Part shown: positions 44,437 to 55,030 of the stretch, one piece after another | Layout of the letters: each line of letters starts with the position of its first letter | Numbering within the stretch: position 1 is the stretch's first letter | DNA from: Hawksworthiomyces lignivorus | Taxonomy: Eukaryota; Ascomycota; Sordariomycetes; Ophiostomatales; Ophiostomataceae | NCBI GenBank assembly: GCA_002917075.1 | Contig: NTMA01000052.1 | Coordinates: forward strand, 62,001 to 126,000 | Direction: 5' to 3' | DNA: 64,000 nucleotides | The notes under the pieces: model-generated | The model's input: only the letters and a program-made list of their open reading frames with translations | What the model was told of the DNA's origin: nothing | The model's database searches: none | Translations under genes and position numbers: made by a program

Positions 44437-46477
44437 ATGGACTCCCCTAAACCCGCATTGGACTTGGAAAAGGAGCTGACATGCTCGGTGAGTGGCCATC
44501 TCCCCCCTTTCCCGCGTTGCCAGCAGACGGCCGGAGCCGACTTGTGGACAGCCTCGCTAACGCAGCGCAGATCTGCACGGACCTGCTGTACCAGCCGCTG
44601 ACGCTGCTGGACTGCCTGCACACGTTCTGCGGCGCGTGCCTGAAGGAGTGGTTCGGGTGGCAGGCGCTGGCGGCGGAGACGAGCCCGACGCCGCCGGCGC
44701 CGGGCGCACCCGTGTTCACGTGCCCGGCGTGCCGGGCGGCGGTGCGCAGCACGCGGCACAACGCCACTGTGGTGACACTGCTGGACATGCTGCTGACGGC
44801 GCAGCCGGAGAAGCGGCGGTCAGCCGAGGACATGGCCGAGATGGACGGCAAGTACCGGCCGGGCGACGACGTGCTGCCGGCGCTGCGGCTGCCGAAGCGC
44901 ACGCGCGAGCAGGAGCGGCTGGACGAGGCCGAGCGGCGGCTGATCGACGAGGTGCGCGAGATCAGCCGGCAGGAGGCGGTGGCGGCGGCGGCAGCGGGAG
45001 GAGGAGGAGGAGCGGGCGGCGCGAGCAGTCGCCTGCGCGTGCGGCGCGATAGCGAGTCGCGGCCGCGGGGCTCGTCCCGCAGCAGCCAGACCCCCGGCTA
45101 CAGCGGCGGCGGCGATGCCGCCTCGGCAGAGGGCGGCCGCCGCCGGCACCACCACCGCCACAGCCACAGCAACAGCCACAGCCACCACCGCAGCGAGTCG
45201 CGGCACGCGTCCGAGGAGGCGGCGGGCGACTCGACGGGCTCCGACGGCGAGTCCCGCCGCCGCCGCCGCCGCATGGTGGGCCACCAATCGTCGCTGCGGT
45301 CGCTGATCAGCGGCTCTGAGGACGGGCCGGCCGGCGCGCTCGACATTGAGCGCGAGATCGAGGAGTTTGCGCGCCAGATCCAGGAGGAGGGCCTCCTGGA
45401 CGGCCTGGACCTCGACGCCATCGACCTGACCAGCAACGACGAGCTCAGCCGCAAGATTGCCGAGGCCTACCAGCGCCGCCAGCGTGGCCGCAGCCGCCAG
45501 AGCAGCGAGGGCCCCCGCCAGCATGAGGCGGCGTCGGCGACGTCGGCGACGTCGCGGCGCCGAACCCCCAGCAGCGTCTCCCACCACGCCGACGCTCCCC
45601 CACCTCCTGCGTCCGCCCGGCAAGACCAGCTGCCCCGCCCAGCAACCCTGACCGTCTCCGCGGCTGGACGGCCGCCGCCCTCGTCGCGCAACTCCAGCCG
45701 CCAGCGGTCCGTGTCGCAGTCGTCCCACCGCTCGCGGTCGTCGACCGGCGGCCAAGCTCCTCCTCCGTCGGGACAGCTGGCAGCGGGAGCAGCAGCAGGA
45801 AACTTAGATCAACACAGTCGACCGCCCTTTTCCAACCCCCCTCCGTCCTCCTCAACACATCTCGAGGTGCGCGACGACGCGCACAGCCACCACCAGCGGC
45901 GCAGGACGGCCAGTGAGGGACGCACGTCGAGCATGCCCGTGCCGCCCGCAACCGAGCCCATGGCGCGGCCTAGCGCGCGGTCCCAGACGGATCTCTCGCT
46001 GCGCCCTGCCGAGCCGGCGGCCGGCCATCCCTCTGGAAGCAGGCCAACCTCGTCATCCAATGCCGGCGCTACTGCCAGTGCCAGTGCCAGTGCGCACCGC
46101 ACACTCCTCTCTTCTGCGTCGCCCACGTCTTCGTCGTCTTCATTCGGCTCTGTGTCTTCGCCCGCGTCCCCGACGGCCGCTTCGTTCCACGCCCGCGCAA
46201 TGGCCCTGGGCATACAGGGTCCGCCACCTCAGCAGCAACAGCAGCAGCCGCCGCCACCCGCCACAGGGGCGGCAGCACTACCAGCACAGAGCGATGCCTC
46301 TCACAAACGGCCTCTGGCGACAGCAACAGCCAGCATAGCTGCTGTCAACACGACATCGACGACGGCAGCGACGACGACGCCGCCGCTGCGACCCACGGCC
46401 AACTTTGCGCAATCGCCCGTCTCGCTCGACTACGAAGCGGCGCCGCTCTCTCCGTTACTCGCCCAGCAGCAGCAGCA

Positions 46478-46523
<46 letters not shown>

Positions 46524-48020
46524 CAGTGGTCGCGCCCGCGGCCGGTCATGTACCGGGAGCCGGACATCAGCTGCGCGCGCTGCGGCCGCGCGCACATTGA
46601 GTATGACGTGCACTACAACTGCGCGGTGTGCAGCCAGGGCGACTGGAACATCTGCCTGGACTGCTACCGGGCGGGCCGCGGCTGCCTGCACTGGTTCGGC
46701 TTCGGCTACGCGGCGTGGCAGCGCTGGGACAAGGCGGCGGCGCGGCATCACGCGGAGATGCCCGCGGCGCCGCCGCTGGCCAAGCCGCACATGCTGACGG
46801 CCAACCGGTACGTGCCACCGCGCATCGTGCCCGGCGGCGCCGAGGGCCGGCGCACGCTGACGGCCGAGGACCCGCAGGCGCGGCTGCAGAGCGGCGTCTT
46901 CTGCGCGGGCTGCCGCGCCTGGGCCAACAGCTGCTACTGGCGCTGCGACGCCTGCAGCGAGGGCGACTGGGGCTTCTGCAACGACTGCGTCAACCAGGGC
47001 CGCGCCTGCACCCACCCACTGCTGCCGCTGACACACGACCCGGCCCCCAGCGCCGCGAACCCCGCGCCCGCCGGCCCCGCGCCCGCGCCCCGCCCGCGCG
47101 CGTCGTCGCTGCTGCTGCTGCCGCAACCGCCACAGCAGCAGCAGCAGCAGCACGCCACCGAAAAAACAGGAGCGGCGGCAGGCGGTGGCAGCACGGCGGG
47201 CGGCCCTGCTGCTGCTGCTGCTGCCGCGCCGTCTTCTTCCGCTCTCTCCTCCTCCTCCACGCTGCGCATCGGCGCCTTCCGCGCCCTCTCTTTCACCACC
47301 ACCTGCGACCTCTGCCGCGCCGCCATCCCGTCCAGCCACGCCCGCTTCCACTGCTACGAGTGCACCAGCACCGTCTTCCCCGACACCCACCCGGGCGACT
47401 ACGACATCTGCCAGGCCTGCTACACTGCCCTGCCCGCCACCGGCGGCCTCGCCCCCGAGAATGGGCCCACCGGCTGGCGCCGCTGCCCTGCCGCCGGCCA
47501 TCGCATGGTCGTCGTCGCCTTCCGCGAGGACAGCAAGAGCCACCGGCCCCCGCGCCGCGTCGTCCTCCAGGATCTGGTCGGTGGCTGGCGGCTCGAGACC
47601 AAAGCCGCAGGCAACGAAGCCGCCGACGTCGCGTCGTCCGATCTGCAGACGTGGTACGTCTGGCACGCCGGCCAGCGCCTCTACGAGCGGAAGGTGGCGC
47701 GCGACGTGCGTGTCAGCGCCGCGTCCATCGCCGACGGGCAGTCGACCACTGATGCTGCAGTAGCACTCACGTCTGCGACCGGCGCTGCGCCCGCTGCAGC
47801 TGGCGGCCCGCCGCCCTTTCCACCGTCTGGGGGTGTCGGCGGCACAGCCGTGGCGGGCTGGGCATACTACCCAGAGGCGGGCGCAGACGACGAGCTGTCG
47901 TTCCCCAAGATGGCCGAAATCCGCGAGATTGAGGACGTCAACGGCGAGTGGTTCTTTGGCGTGTATATGGGGCGCAAGGGCCTGTTCCCAGGCGGCTATG
48001 TGCGGATAGTCCGCCAGTAA
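44437..48020 (+). CDS. RING finger protein with three ZZ-like zinc modules and C-terminal SH3
   Basis: Exon 1 is 44437-44487 and exon 2 is 44571-48020, joining to 1166 aa. The intron lies inside the RING, whose start then reads MDSPKPALDLEKELTCSICT. The RING ligands are C16, C19, C32, H34, C37, C40 and the CPACR pair, CHFR-like, suggesting E3 ubiquitin ligase activity. A long disordered Ser/Pro/Gln region follows with a polyQ tract. Three ZZ-like modules come next: ISCARCGRAHIEYDVHYNC (about 46,567-46,700), FCAGCRAWANSCYWRCDAC (about 46,900-47,025) and TTCDLCRAAIPSSHARFHC (about 47,300-47,430). The C-terminus is an SH3 domain (MAEIREIEDVNGEWFFGVYM then GLFPGGYVRIV). The combination suggests a scaffold ligase at a cortical or signalling complex; substrates are unknown. 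Confidence 0.9.
46464..46526 (+). repeat. CAG repeat coding polyglutamine
   Basis: About 20 glutamine codons, nearly all CAG, are interrupted once by an Ile codon, in frame within the RING protein just before the first ZZ-like module. Pure CAG runs are prone to length change. Confidence 0.95.
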
Positions 48021-48834
48021 AGACAAGGACAGCTTCAGTCACTCTATCTACTCTACTCCTCATACCTCACTTAGGCAGACCCCGCCGTTCCTTCACATAC
48101 TCTATTCCTTTCTGGACTGTGCTCATGAGCAGCACATGATAATATATACCCTCTACATGACTGAACGGCCTCGACGAGTTTTGACGAAAAGGGAGGGCCA
48201 TGTATCTTACTTACAAAGCATCTGTATTTTTGTTTCGTTTTGTTTTGTTTTTGTAGTTACGTTTCTTTGTTCTTTTATTTTGTTTTCTCTTTTCTGTTAA
48301 TTAGCATCTAAGCAACCAACGTACAATCCATAAAATCACCACACTGCTTCCACCACCACATTTTCCGTGATTTGTCGTCTTAAGTGCTCTCGGCGAGGCT
48401 GTCATAAATTAGCGCCTCAGCCGCGGCATTGCGCCATTCTGCCGGCGCATCTCTATGCAATTCGTAGCCCGCTAGGCCACTGGCGTTTTCAATTCCCCCC
48501 ACCGACTGCCGATGCCAAAGGCCGACAGCTCATTTACCTTTTTTTTTTGTTCCGTCAAAAGACGAGTTGCTAATGAGCTTTCCTTAGCTTCGCTTCACCT
48601 ACATCCTTTCCCTCTCCCGTCTCAATTTATAGGCCAGTCTTGTCTTTTCTGGATTTGCGTTGTCCTTATTCTTATAATTGAACAAGGGGACTGCACAGAG
48701 ATTTGAAAACTCGAACCTCTCTTCTGTTCTCTCTGTTGCTCCCCCACCCCCTCCTCTCTCCACCTGCAGAGCAGCTGAAGCTGTTTTTCTGCCACTCGTA
48801 CACACTTTTCCTCTCTAATCCCGTCTTCTTCGCC
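48021..48834. other. Intergenic region
   Basis: These 814 bases lie between co-directional genes. T-rich stretches near 48,225-48,300 fit a 3' processing region, and a pyrimidine-rich leader runs up to the cysteine synthase ATG. No gene is seen. Confidence 0.5.
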
Positions 48835-50061
48835 ATGTTCAGAACCGGCCTTCGCCGGCTCGCGCCCTCTGCGTCGTCTGCAGGGCAGCGGGCCGCAGGC
48901 TGCCGCATGCTGCGCCCTCTAGTACAGGTGCCGTCGGCGGCAGCGTACTCTTCCTCGTCGTCTGGCGGCGCTAGCGCGGGCGCCGTGGCCGCGGCGGCGC
49001 CGCCGTCGGCGCACACGGTGGCGGTGGCGCAGGCGCAGGGGGTTGTGCGGGGGTTCGTGGGGGCGATTGGCAACACGGCGCTGGTGCGGCTGAACCGGCT
49101 GTCGGAGGAGACGGGGTGCGAGGTGCTGGGCAAGGCCGAGTTTGCCAACCCGGGCGGGTCGGTCAAGGATCGGGCGGCGCTGTACGTGGTGCTGGACGCG
49201 GAGGAGCGCGGGCTGCTCAAGCCCGGCGGCACCGTCGTCGAGGGCACCGCCGGCAACACGGGCATCGGCCTCGCCCACGTCTGCGCCAGCCGCGGCTACA
49301 AGCTCGTCATCTACATGCCCGACACCCAGGCCCCCGGCAAGATCGCGCTGCTGCGCCTGCTCGGCGCCGAGGTGCACCCGGTGCCCGCCGTCGCGTTCGA
49401 CAACCCGCAGAACTACAACCACCAGGCCGCGCGCCACGCCGCGTCGCTGCCCAACGCCGTCTGGACCAACCAGTTTGACAACACGGCCAACCGCCGCGCC
49501 CACGTCGAGACCACCGGCCCCGAGATCTGGTACCAGACCGCCGGCCGCGTCGACGCCTTCACCTGCGCCACTGGCACCGGCGGCACCCTCGCTGGCATCA
49601 CGCGCTTCCTCAAGGAGGCCTCTGACGGCCGCGTAAAGTGCTTCCTCGCCGACCCCCCCGGCAGCGTCCTCGACGCCTACATCCGCTCCGGCGGCACCCT
49701 CCTCGACCGCTCCGGCTCCTCCATCACCGAGGGCATCGGCCAGGGCCGCGTCACCGACAACCTGCGCCCCGACGTCGACCTCCTCGACGGCTCCCTCAGC
49801 ATCGCCGACGAGAAGACCATCGCCATGGTCTACCGCTGCCTGGCCGACGAGGGCCTCTACCTCGGCGCCAGCTCCGCCCTCAACGTCGTCGCCGCCAAGG
49901 AGGTCGCCCAGAAGCTCGGACCCGGCCACACCGTCGTCACTATCCTGGCCGACGGTGCCTACCGCTACGCCGAGCGCCTCTTCTCGCGCAAGTGGCTGAC
50001 CGACAAGAAGCTCATCGACGCCGTCCCGGCCGACCTGCAGCACCACATCGTCCTGCCATAG
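48835..50061 (+). CDS. Mitochondrial-type cysteine synthase (Mcy1/Cys12-like)
   Basis: A single exon of 408 aa starts with [20 protein letters not shown], a basic, acid-free leader typical of mitochondrial import, followed by an Ala/Ser-rich linker. The PLP-dependent core begins [17 protein letters not shown]. The Schiff-base lysine is K111 in [10 protein letters not shown], the substrate loop is [13 protein letters not shown], and [14 protein letters not shown] binds the PLP phosphate. Length, the [14 protein letters not shown] wording and the C-terminal extension fit the fungal mitochondrial O-acetylserine sulfhydrylase-like group (yeast Mcy1, fission yeast Cys12) more than cytosolic CysK. 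It makes cysteine from O-acetylserine and sulfide, or acts in sulfide handling. Confidence 0.93.
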   Translation: MFRTGLRRLAPSASSAGQRAAGCRMLRPLVQVPSAAAYSSSSSGGASAGAVAAAAPPSAHTVAVAQAQGVVRGFVGAIGNTALVRLNRLSEETGCEVLGKAEFANPGGSVKDRAALYVVLDAEERGLLKPGGTVVEGTAGNTGIGLAHVCASRGYKLVIYMPDTQAPGKIALLRLLGAEVHPVPAVAFDNPQNYNHQAARHAASLPNAVWTNQFDNTANRRAHVETTGPEIWYQTAGRVDAFTCATGTGGTLAGITRFLKEASDGRVKCFLADPPGSVLDAYIRSGGTLLDRSGSSITEGIGQGRVTDNLRPDVDLLDGSLSIADEKTIAMVYRCLADEGLYLGASSALNVVAAKEVAQKLGPGHTVVTILADGAYRYAERLFSRKWLTDKKLIDAVPADLQHHIVLP

Positions 50062-50340
50062 AGAATTTAAAAAACAGTAAAAAAAATTAGATAGGAAAAG
50101 ACGGAGAGCGCACTTGTTCAGAAGCACAGCGATTTCAGAATTGAAAAGACTTTTTTCTTAAAAAATTGGATATATTTGTCGTACAAATACAAAACTTTGT
50201 AGTTGTGGTTGTAAAACACAATAAATATAATACAAAATAAGGTAAAGTGGATTTTTTTTCATGTTCCCATGATCCCATATCCCCCATGTCCCTGGTCTCT
50301 TTTAGTTTTGATGTGTTTTTTTGTAGTACTATCGCCCTCT

Positions 50341-52403
50341 CTATGATTCACTGGCAGTAGCACCGGCACCCTCTCCAAAAAGCTTGTTGTAGATGGCGGC
50401 GCCGCGCCGTTCTGGGGCCGCGGCCAGGGCCGACTGCACCTCCGCAGCCAGGGCGTCGCGGCGCGACTTCAGCTCAGCGGCCAGCGTGGCGTCCGAGCTG
50501 CCGAGGACGCGGATGGTCGTGTCCAGGCCATGCAGCAGGGGCGCCGCAACGCCGAGGAACTTGTTGTCCTCGCTCAGGTAGTGCATCTCGCCGCGCCGGT
50601 CCGCGTACGTGGCAGCCGGGTGCAGCTCGCGCAGGCCCTTGCCGGCCGGCCACAGACGCACCAACTCTGCGGCGTACTGGGCCACCTTGGCGTCAACCTC
50701 GCTCGCGCCCTCGCCCGCCGCCGCCGCCGCCGACGGGAACTTGTCGACGACCACCGCGGCCAGGTGAAGCCGGGCGGCTAGGACCTGCGGGTCACGGGCC
50801 AGAGGGAACGCTGGCGGTGGCGGCGGTGGCGCAGATGCCGATGCGGCGCCAGAAGCGGACGACTCTGCTACTGCTGCTCCTGCGGCCGCGCCGCTCTGCT
50901 GCGGTTGGTTGGGCGGCGGCCGGCGGCCGTGGTTCGCGTCCTCCAGCAGGTCCACGATCATCTCCGCCCACGTGAGCGACTGGCGCGTGGCGGCCTCTTC
51001 CCAGGCGCTGTCGACAGCCTTGAGCTGGACGTGGGTCAGGATCTCGGCCACGATCTCGGAGCTCTCCAGGCGGAAGCCTGTGCGCCGCACCGTGCGCGCG
51101 CTCTCAATGACCGCATAGATGCAGCCCCGCTCGCCGGCGCGGCGGGCAATCCGCGCATAGTCGGCGGTCCGCAGACGCCGGCCCGCCCGGTGCAGGCCCT
51201 CAAGCAGACGCGGCAGGTTGTCAAAGTCCTCGCGCGTGTTCATGCGGCCGACGGCGTCGCGGGCGGCCGCGCGCGCATTGGGCACATCCCGAAACAGGTC
51301 CATGTGGACGAAGCGCAGGACGTTGCCGTCGATCTCGAGCGTGATGGGGTCGGCCCGGAGCTTCTGCTCGTACTTGGGGCTGAAGAGCTGGCGGCGCTGC
51401 TCGGAGCGCAGGTAGGAAGGCAAGAGGATCTTGGTGCGGATGGTCTCGAGGACGTCATCCAGCTCAGAGGAAGACGTGGGAGAGAAATCAATGGCCTGGG
51501 CTATCCCAGTGAGTGGAGAGGGAAGAAAAAGAAGAGAGACGAGATGTTAGCCTTTATACACTCATTATTCGATTTTGGTCTTTTGCTTGTGTCTTGTGTT
51601 CTCTTGACTCTTGTGTGCATCCCGTCTTGATGGTCCGTTGCTCCCTTTCCCCCCTATTCATCCATTTCTCATTTTGGGGGGATACTTCTTTTTTTTTCTT
51701 TTTTTATCTGGTACTCTCTCTTTTTTTCTTCCTTTTTTTCCAAGATTATGTGCCTGCGTGCATGTGCCCTTTTTCTGTGTCCTCTTTATTTCCACTGTTT
51801 TCTCTTCTTTTTCTTAAACGTCTTTCCCTCATCTTGTTCGTGCTTATGTTTTGTTCCCAGTTTTCTTCCCCTGGTGCAAATCATAGTAATTAGGAGGAAA
51901 CAATAATAATAGCAGATCATCTAATGCAAAGGGACCGGACAATACAAGAGGAGGGAAGAGGGAATAAGAGAAAAAGGAACACGAGAAAGGGGAATGGGGC
52001 CACAAGAGAGGACCAGATCCGGAAAGTAGAAAGAAGGAAGCGCACGAGTTAGGGGGATTTACACACCGGAGCGTGGCGCTGTTGTGGACAGCAATCTGAC
52101 GTGCTGCCCCTGGCATGATGAAGGCAGGCGATGCCTGGCCGGCACTGGCGCGAAGGTGGAGGAAGCTGTCGATCGCAGCCGCTCTGTGGTGGCTGAAGTC
52201 GAGAAGCATGGCGATGATGACAGCGAGAGCGGAATTGACAGCGAGACAGCTCGCAGACAGAGTGGAGTGGCCGTCATTGAGGTCAGAGTTGTTGCGGCTG
52301 CTGCTGCTACTGTAGATGATGTCGACGCTGCATCACCACCACCAACGGCGACGAGGGCATTGCCCTGTGCCCTGAAGACATTGCGGATCGACTGGCGCGA
52401 CAT
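50341..52403 (-). CDS. Predicted mitochondrial protein, unrecognised
   Basis: Exon 1 is 52403-52067 and exon 2 is 51500-50341, separated by a 566-base intron (GTGTGT...ATAG), long for this genome. The joined frame is 498 aa. Exon 1 (MSRQSIRNVFRAQGNALVAV..., ending RLLSTTAPRSG) is Ser/Ala/Arg-rich and looks like a mitochondrial targeting region. Exon 2 begins AQAIDFSPTSSSELDDV and continues LPSYLRSEQRRQLFSPKYEQ, EDFDNLPRLLEGLHRAGRRL and ARIARRAGERGCIYAVIESA. This is a helical fold without a motif I can name; a Pro-rich loop lies centrally. Its divergent partner is the bL19m ribosomal gene, so a role in mitochondrial gene expression is an attractive guess only. Confidence 0.78.
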
Positions 52404-53550
52404 TGGAGATCAAGGGGAGGGGGGGTAGGAGGAGNNNNNNNNNNNNNNNNNNNNNNNNNNNGGGAGGGACTCGAGTGTGGGCGAGAGATGTGGAGGCGGT
52501 ACGAAGGAGGAGATGAGAGCTGAGAGGAAGAACCCAGAGGAGCCCGAGGCCCGAAGAGGCCAGAGACAAAAGGGAAATAAGAAATGGAAAGGAGACGAAG
52601 GAGGGTTACCAGGAGAAAAGGGGCAGGGAAGATTGAAGACGGAAAAAAACTCTAAATAAAATTAGAAAATGGACGAAAAAGACCCGATTGATGCAGAAGT
52701 TTGGATGAGGCGGCCACGTTTTATAGCCGCATTATACTTTTTCATGCGTTTATCAAATTTGAGGCTTGGCTGCTTTGTTCCCTTTTGTTTTCGAGAAACC
52801 AAGGATGACAAGACAGTGGGGAGGAGGGTCAATGAGAGGAACACGGAGAAACCGAAGATAAAGAGGAGTTCGTGTGAAGGGGGGAGGGGAGAGAGAATGA
52901 CTAGGAGGGGAGTCCGGAGGAGGACAGGTGAAGTGAAAAAATATGAGAAGTGAAGCCGTTTGATATGCAGGAAAAGTCGTTCCAGTTCGATGGCGGCGGC
53001 CCCTGTCAAAGCTTTTTTTTGCCCTTTCTGCCCTCCTGCCCTGTCATCTGGCGGATTGTGCCGGGCGGTGAACCATGGGCCAATCAGAATACGCAATTGC
53101 AAAGGAACCAGTCGGAAAATTGCTCGACCAGAGGGACGGAAGGAACGAACGACTGGGCTGTACCCAAAAACAGGAAAAAGAGGGAAGGAAGCAGGAAAAA
53201 AATTAAATCAAAAGAAAAAACGAAAAAAAAAAAAGAAGAGGAGAAGGGCAAAATCAAATCATATCATATCAATCCAAGCACGACACACACGAATACGGTC
53301 TGCACGAGAGCACGAGAGGTGGCTCAGCGACGCATCTTGCAGAAACCGGCCAAATTTCCCACTCTCCTCTCTCTGTCGATCATTGCGCTCCCAAGATCTC
53401 TGACCCGAGAGGTGGACAACACACACACACACACACCACACGGCTAAAGGAAGAAAGGAGAAGCAGGAAAATTGAAAGGGAAAGGGAACGAAAGGGGAGG
53501 GACGGCACAAAGACAAAGACGAGAAAGGACAAGAAAGAATACGAGCAGCG
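52404..53550. other. Divergent promoter of two mitochondrial genes
   Basis: A 1.15-kb region separates the head-to-head starts, and most of it is purine-rich on the plus strand (GGAGG- and GAAAA-like runs), with a CA dinucleotide run at about 53,420-53,437. It includes the assembly gap. No gene is recognised. A shared promoter for two mitochondrial proteins is possible. Confidence 0.5.
52435..52461. other. Assembly gap (27 N)
   Basis: Twenty-seven N lie in the presumed 5' leader, about 30 bases upstream of the minus-strand start at 52403. The gap does not interrupt a recognised coding exon, but the leader length is uncertain. Confidence 1.
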
Positions 53551-54434
53551 ATGAGCGTCGTTGCTGCGCCCTTGGCTCGGCGGCCGCTGGGCTGCTGCTC
53601 GCAGATGGCCATGACGGCGACCATGGCAGCCGCCAGGAGGATGGTTCCCGCGCGGCATGTTATGCAGCGATTTGCGTCCACATCGGCGACCTCTTCTCCT
53701 TCGACTTCATCAGCAGCAGCTTCGTCTGGAGCTCTGCCGACACGCTTTCGTACGTATCTCATGCATCGCCATGGGTGTTGGTGTGTGCCCATGCTGGCTT
53801 GCTGACCGCCTTCTTCATAGAGGCCATTCCTGCCAAAGGTGGCCAGGTTCGCACGGCCTTTGCCGTCTATGAGCCGCAGCCCGCCTCTATCACCGCCACC
53901 GCTACTACCACCACCGCGGCAGCTTCGCCCATCCTGCCATCACAATCATCCGCCACCAAGACACCCAAGGTCGACGTCCTGCGCGCGTACGACCGCCAGC
54001 AGATCGCCCGCATGGACCCGACGGGCGCCCGCACGCACCTGTTCTCGCGCAAGAACAAGGACAGCGCTAAGCCTGGCGACGTGCTGCTGGTGACGCCCAG
54101 CAAGGCCGGCGCCGAGTCCTTTGCCGGCGTGTGTCTGGCCGTGCGCCGGTCCGGCATCGAGACGGCCATCCTGCTGCGCGGCCAGCTGGCCAAGACCGGC
54201 GTCGAGATGTGGTTCAAGATCTACTCGCGTGCTGTCGCCGCCATCGACATCATCCAGCGCCGCCCGCGCCGCGCCCGCCGCGCCAAGCTGACCTTTATGC
54301 GCCAGCCCAAGCACGACCGCGGCTCCGTCGACGACCTAGTCAAGGCCTGGCGCCGCAGCCGCAACGTGCTGCGCACTCGCACCCGCGGCAGTGCGCCGGC
54401 AGCCGGCAAGGGCAAGAGCCCCGGAAAGAAATGA
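53551..54434 (+). CDS. Mitochondrial ribosomal protein bL19m
   Basis: Exon 1 is 53551-53749 and exon 2 is 53821-54434, joining to 270 aa. Exon 1 (MSVVAAPLARRPLGCCSQMA... with ARRMVPARHVMQRFAST) is a mitochondrial presequence. Exon 2 contains the bL19 core: GDVLLVTPSKAGAESFAGVC, AVRRSGIETAILLRGQLAKT, GVEMWFKIYSRAVAAIDIIQ and the basic RRPRRARRAKLTFMR. Bacterial L19 is about 115 aa. The fungal protein adds the presequence, a Thr/Ala-rich linker and a basic tail. It sits in the mitochondrial large ribosomal subunit at the subunit interface. Yeast Img1 is the corresponding protein. Confidence 0.93.
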
Positions 54435-55030
54435 GATCTTATGTTGCGCAGAGCGGTCTAGCGAAGCTTGCTGCATACCGCTGTACATGTATAGTTATGA
54501 TATTGTAAAGTAATACATTCCACGCCAATATCCCATACGTCCCAAATGATACAAAATGCGCTCCAAGTGAATTGATGTTCTGCTTAAACAAGCACCGTAG
54601 AAATATACAAAAGCCATAGACAAAATAGACAAAGAAACAAAAATTAAGTTGGGCATATCGATCAGATGGCTCTTGCCATCGCCCGAGATATGAGCGTGAG
54701 CTATTAAAAACAAGTCTAAATAAACAAAAGATGCCGCTTTGCGCTGTTGCGACCGTCAGGAGTGATGCTGCCAACTATTGGCAAGGACCTTTTTTTTGTG
54801 TCCAAAAAATATGATATATCTATTCCAACAGCACTGATGTGCGACCCAAATGCGCCAAAATCTATCGCTTTCTACAATAACCTCATGGACAGCTGGTCAA
54901 GTGGTGCCAGATCCCAAGTCCTGAACGGGTATTCGTTTCGAAAGAAAAATTCTATAACGTAAATTAAAAAGAAAGTGTAGAGATTGAAATGCCAGAGTGG
55001 GGCAGATGGAAGCTCGATCAGCACAGGTGT
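54435..55030. other. Convergent 3' intergenic region
   Basis: These 596 bases lie between the convergent bL19m and TRK genes. AT-rich, with small chance frames and no gene. Confidence 0.5.

Noticed and set aside
46455..48026. Minus-strand open frame of 523 codons
   Set aside because: It lies antisense to the GC-rich RING/ZZ/SH3 exon. It is low-complexity and Ala/Val/Arg-rich, as expected from the complement of biased codons.
48919..50127. Minus-strand open frame of 402 codons
   Set aside because: Antisense shadow of the cysteine synthase gene, Gly/Val/Asp-rich and without domains.
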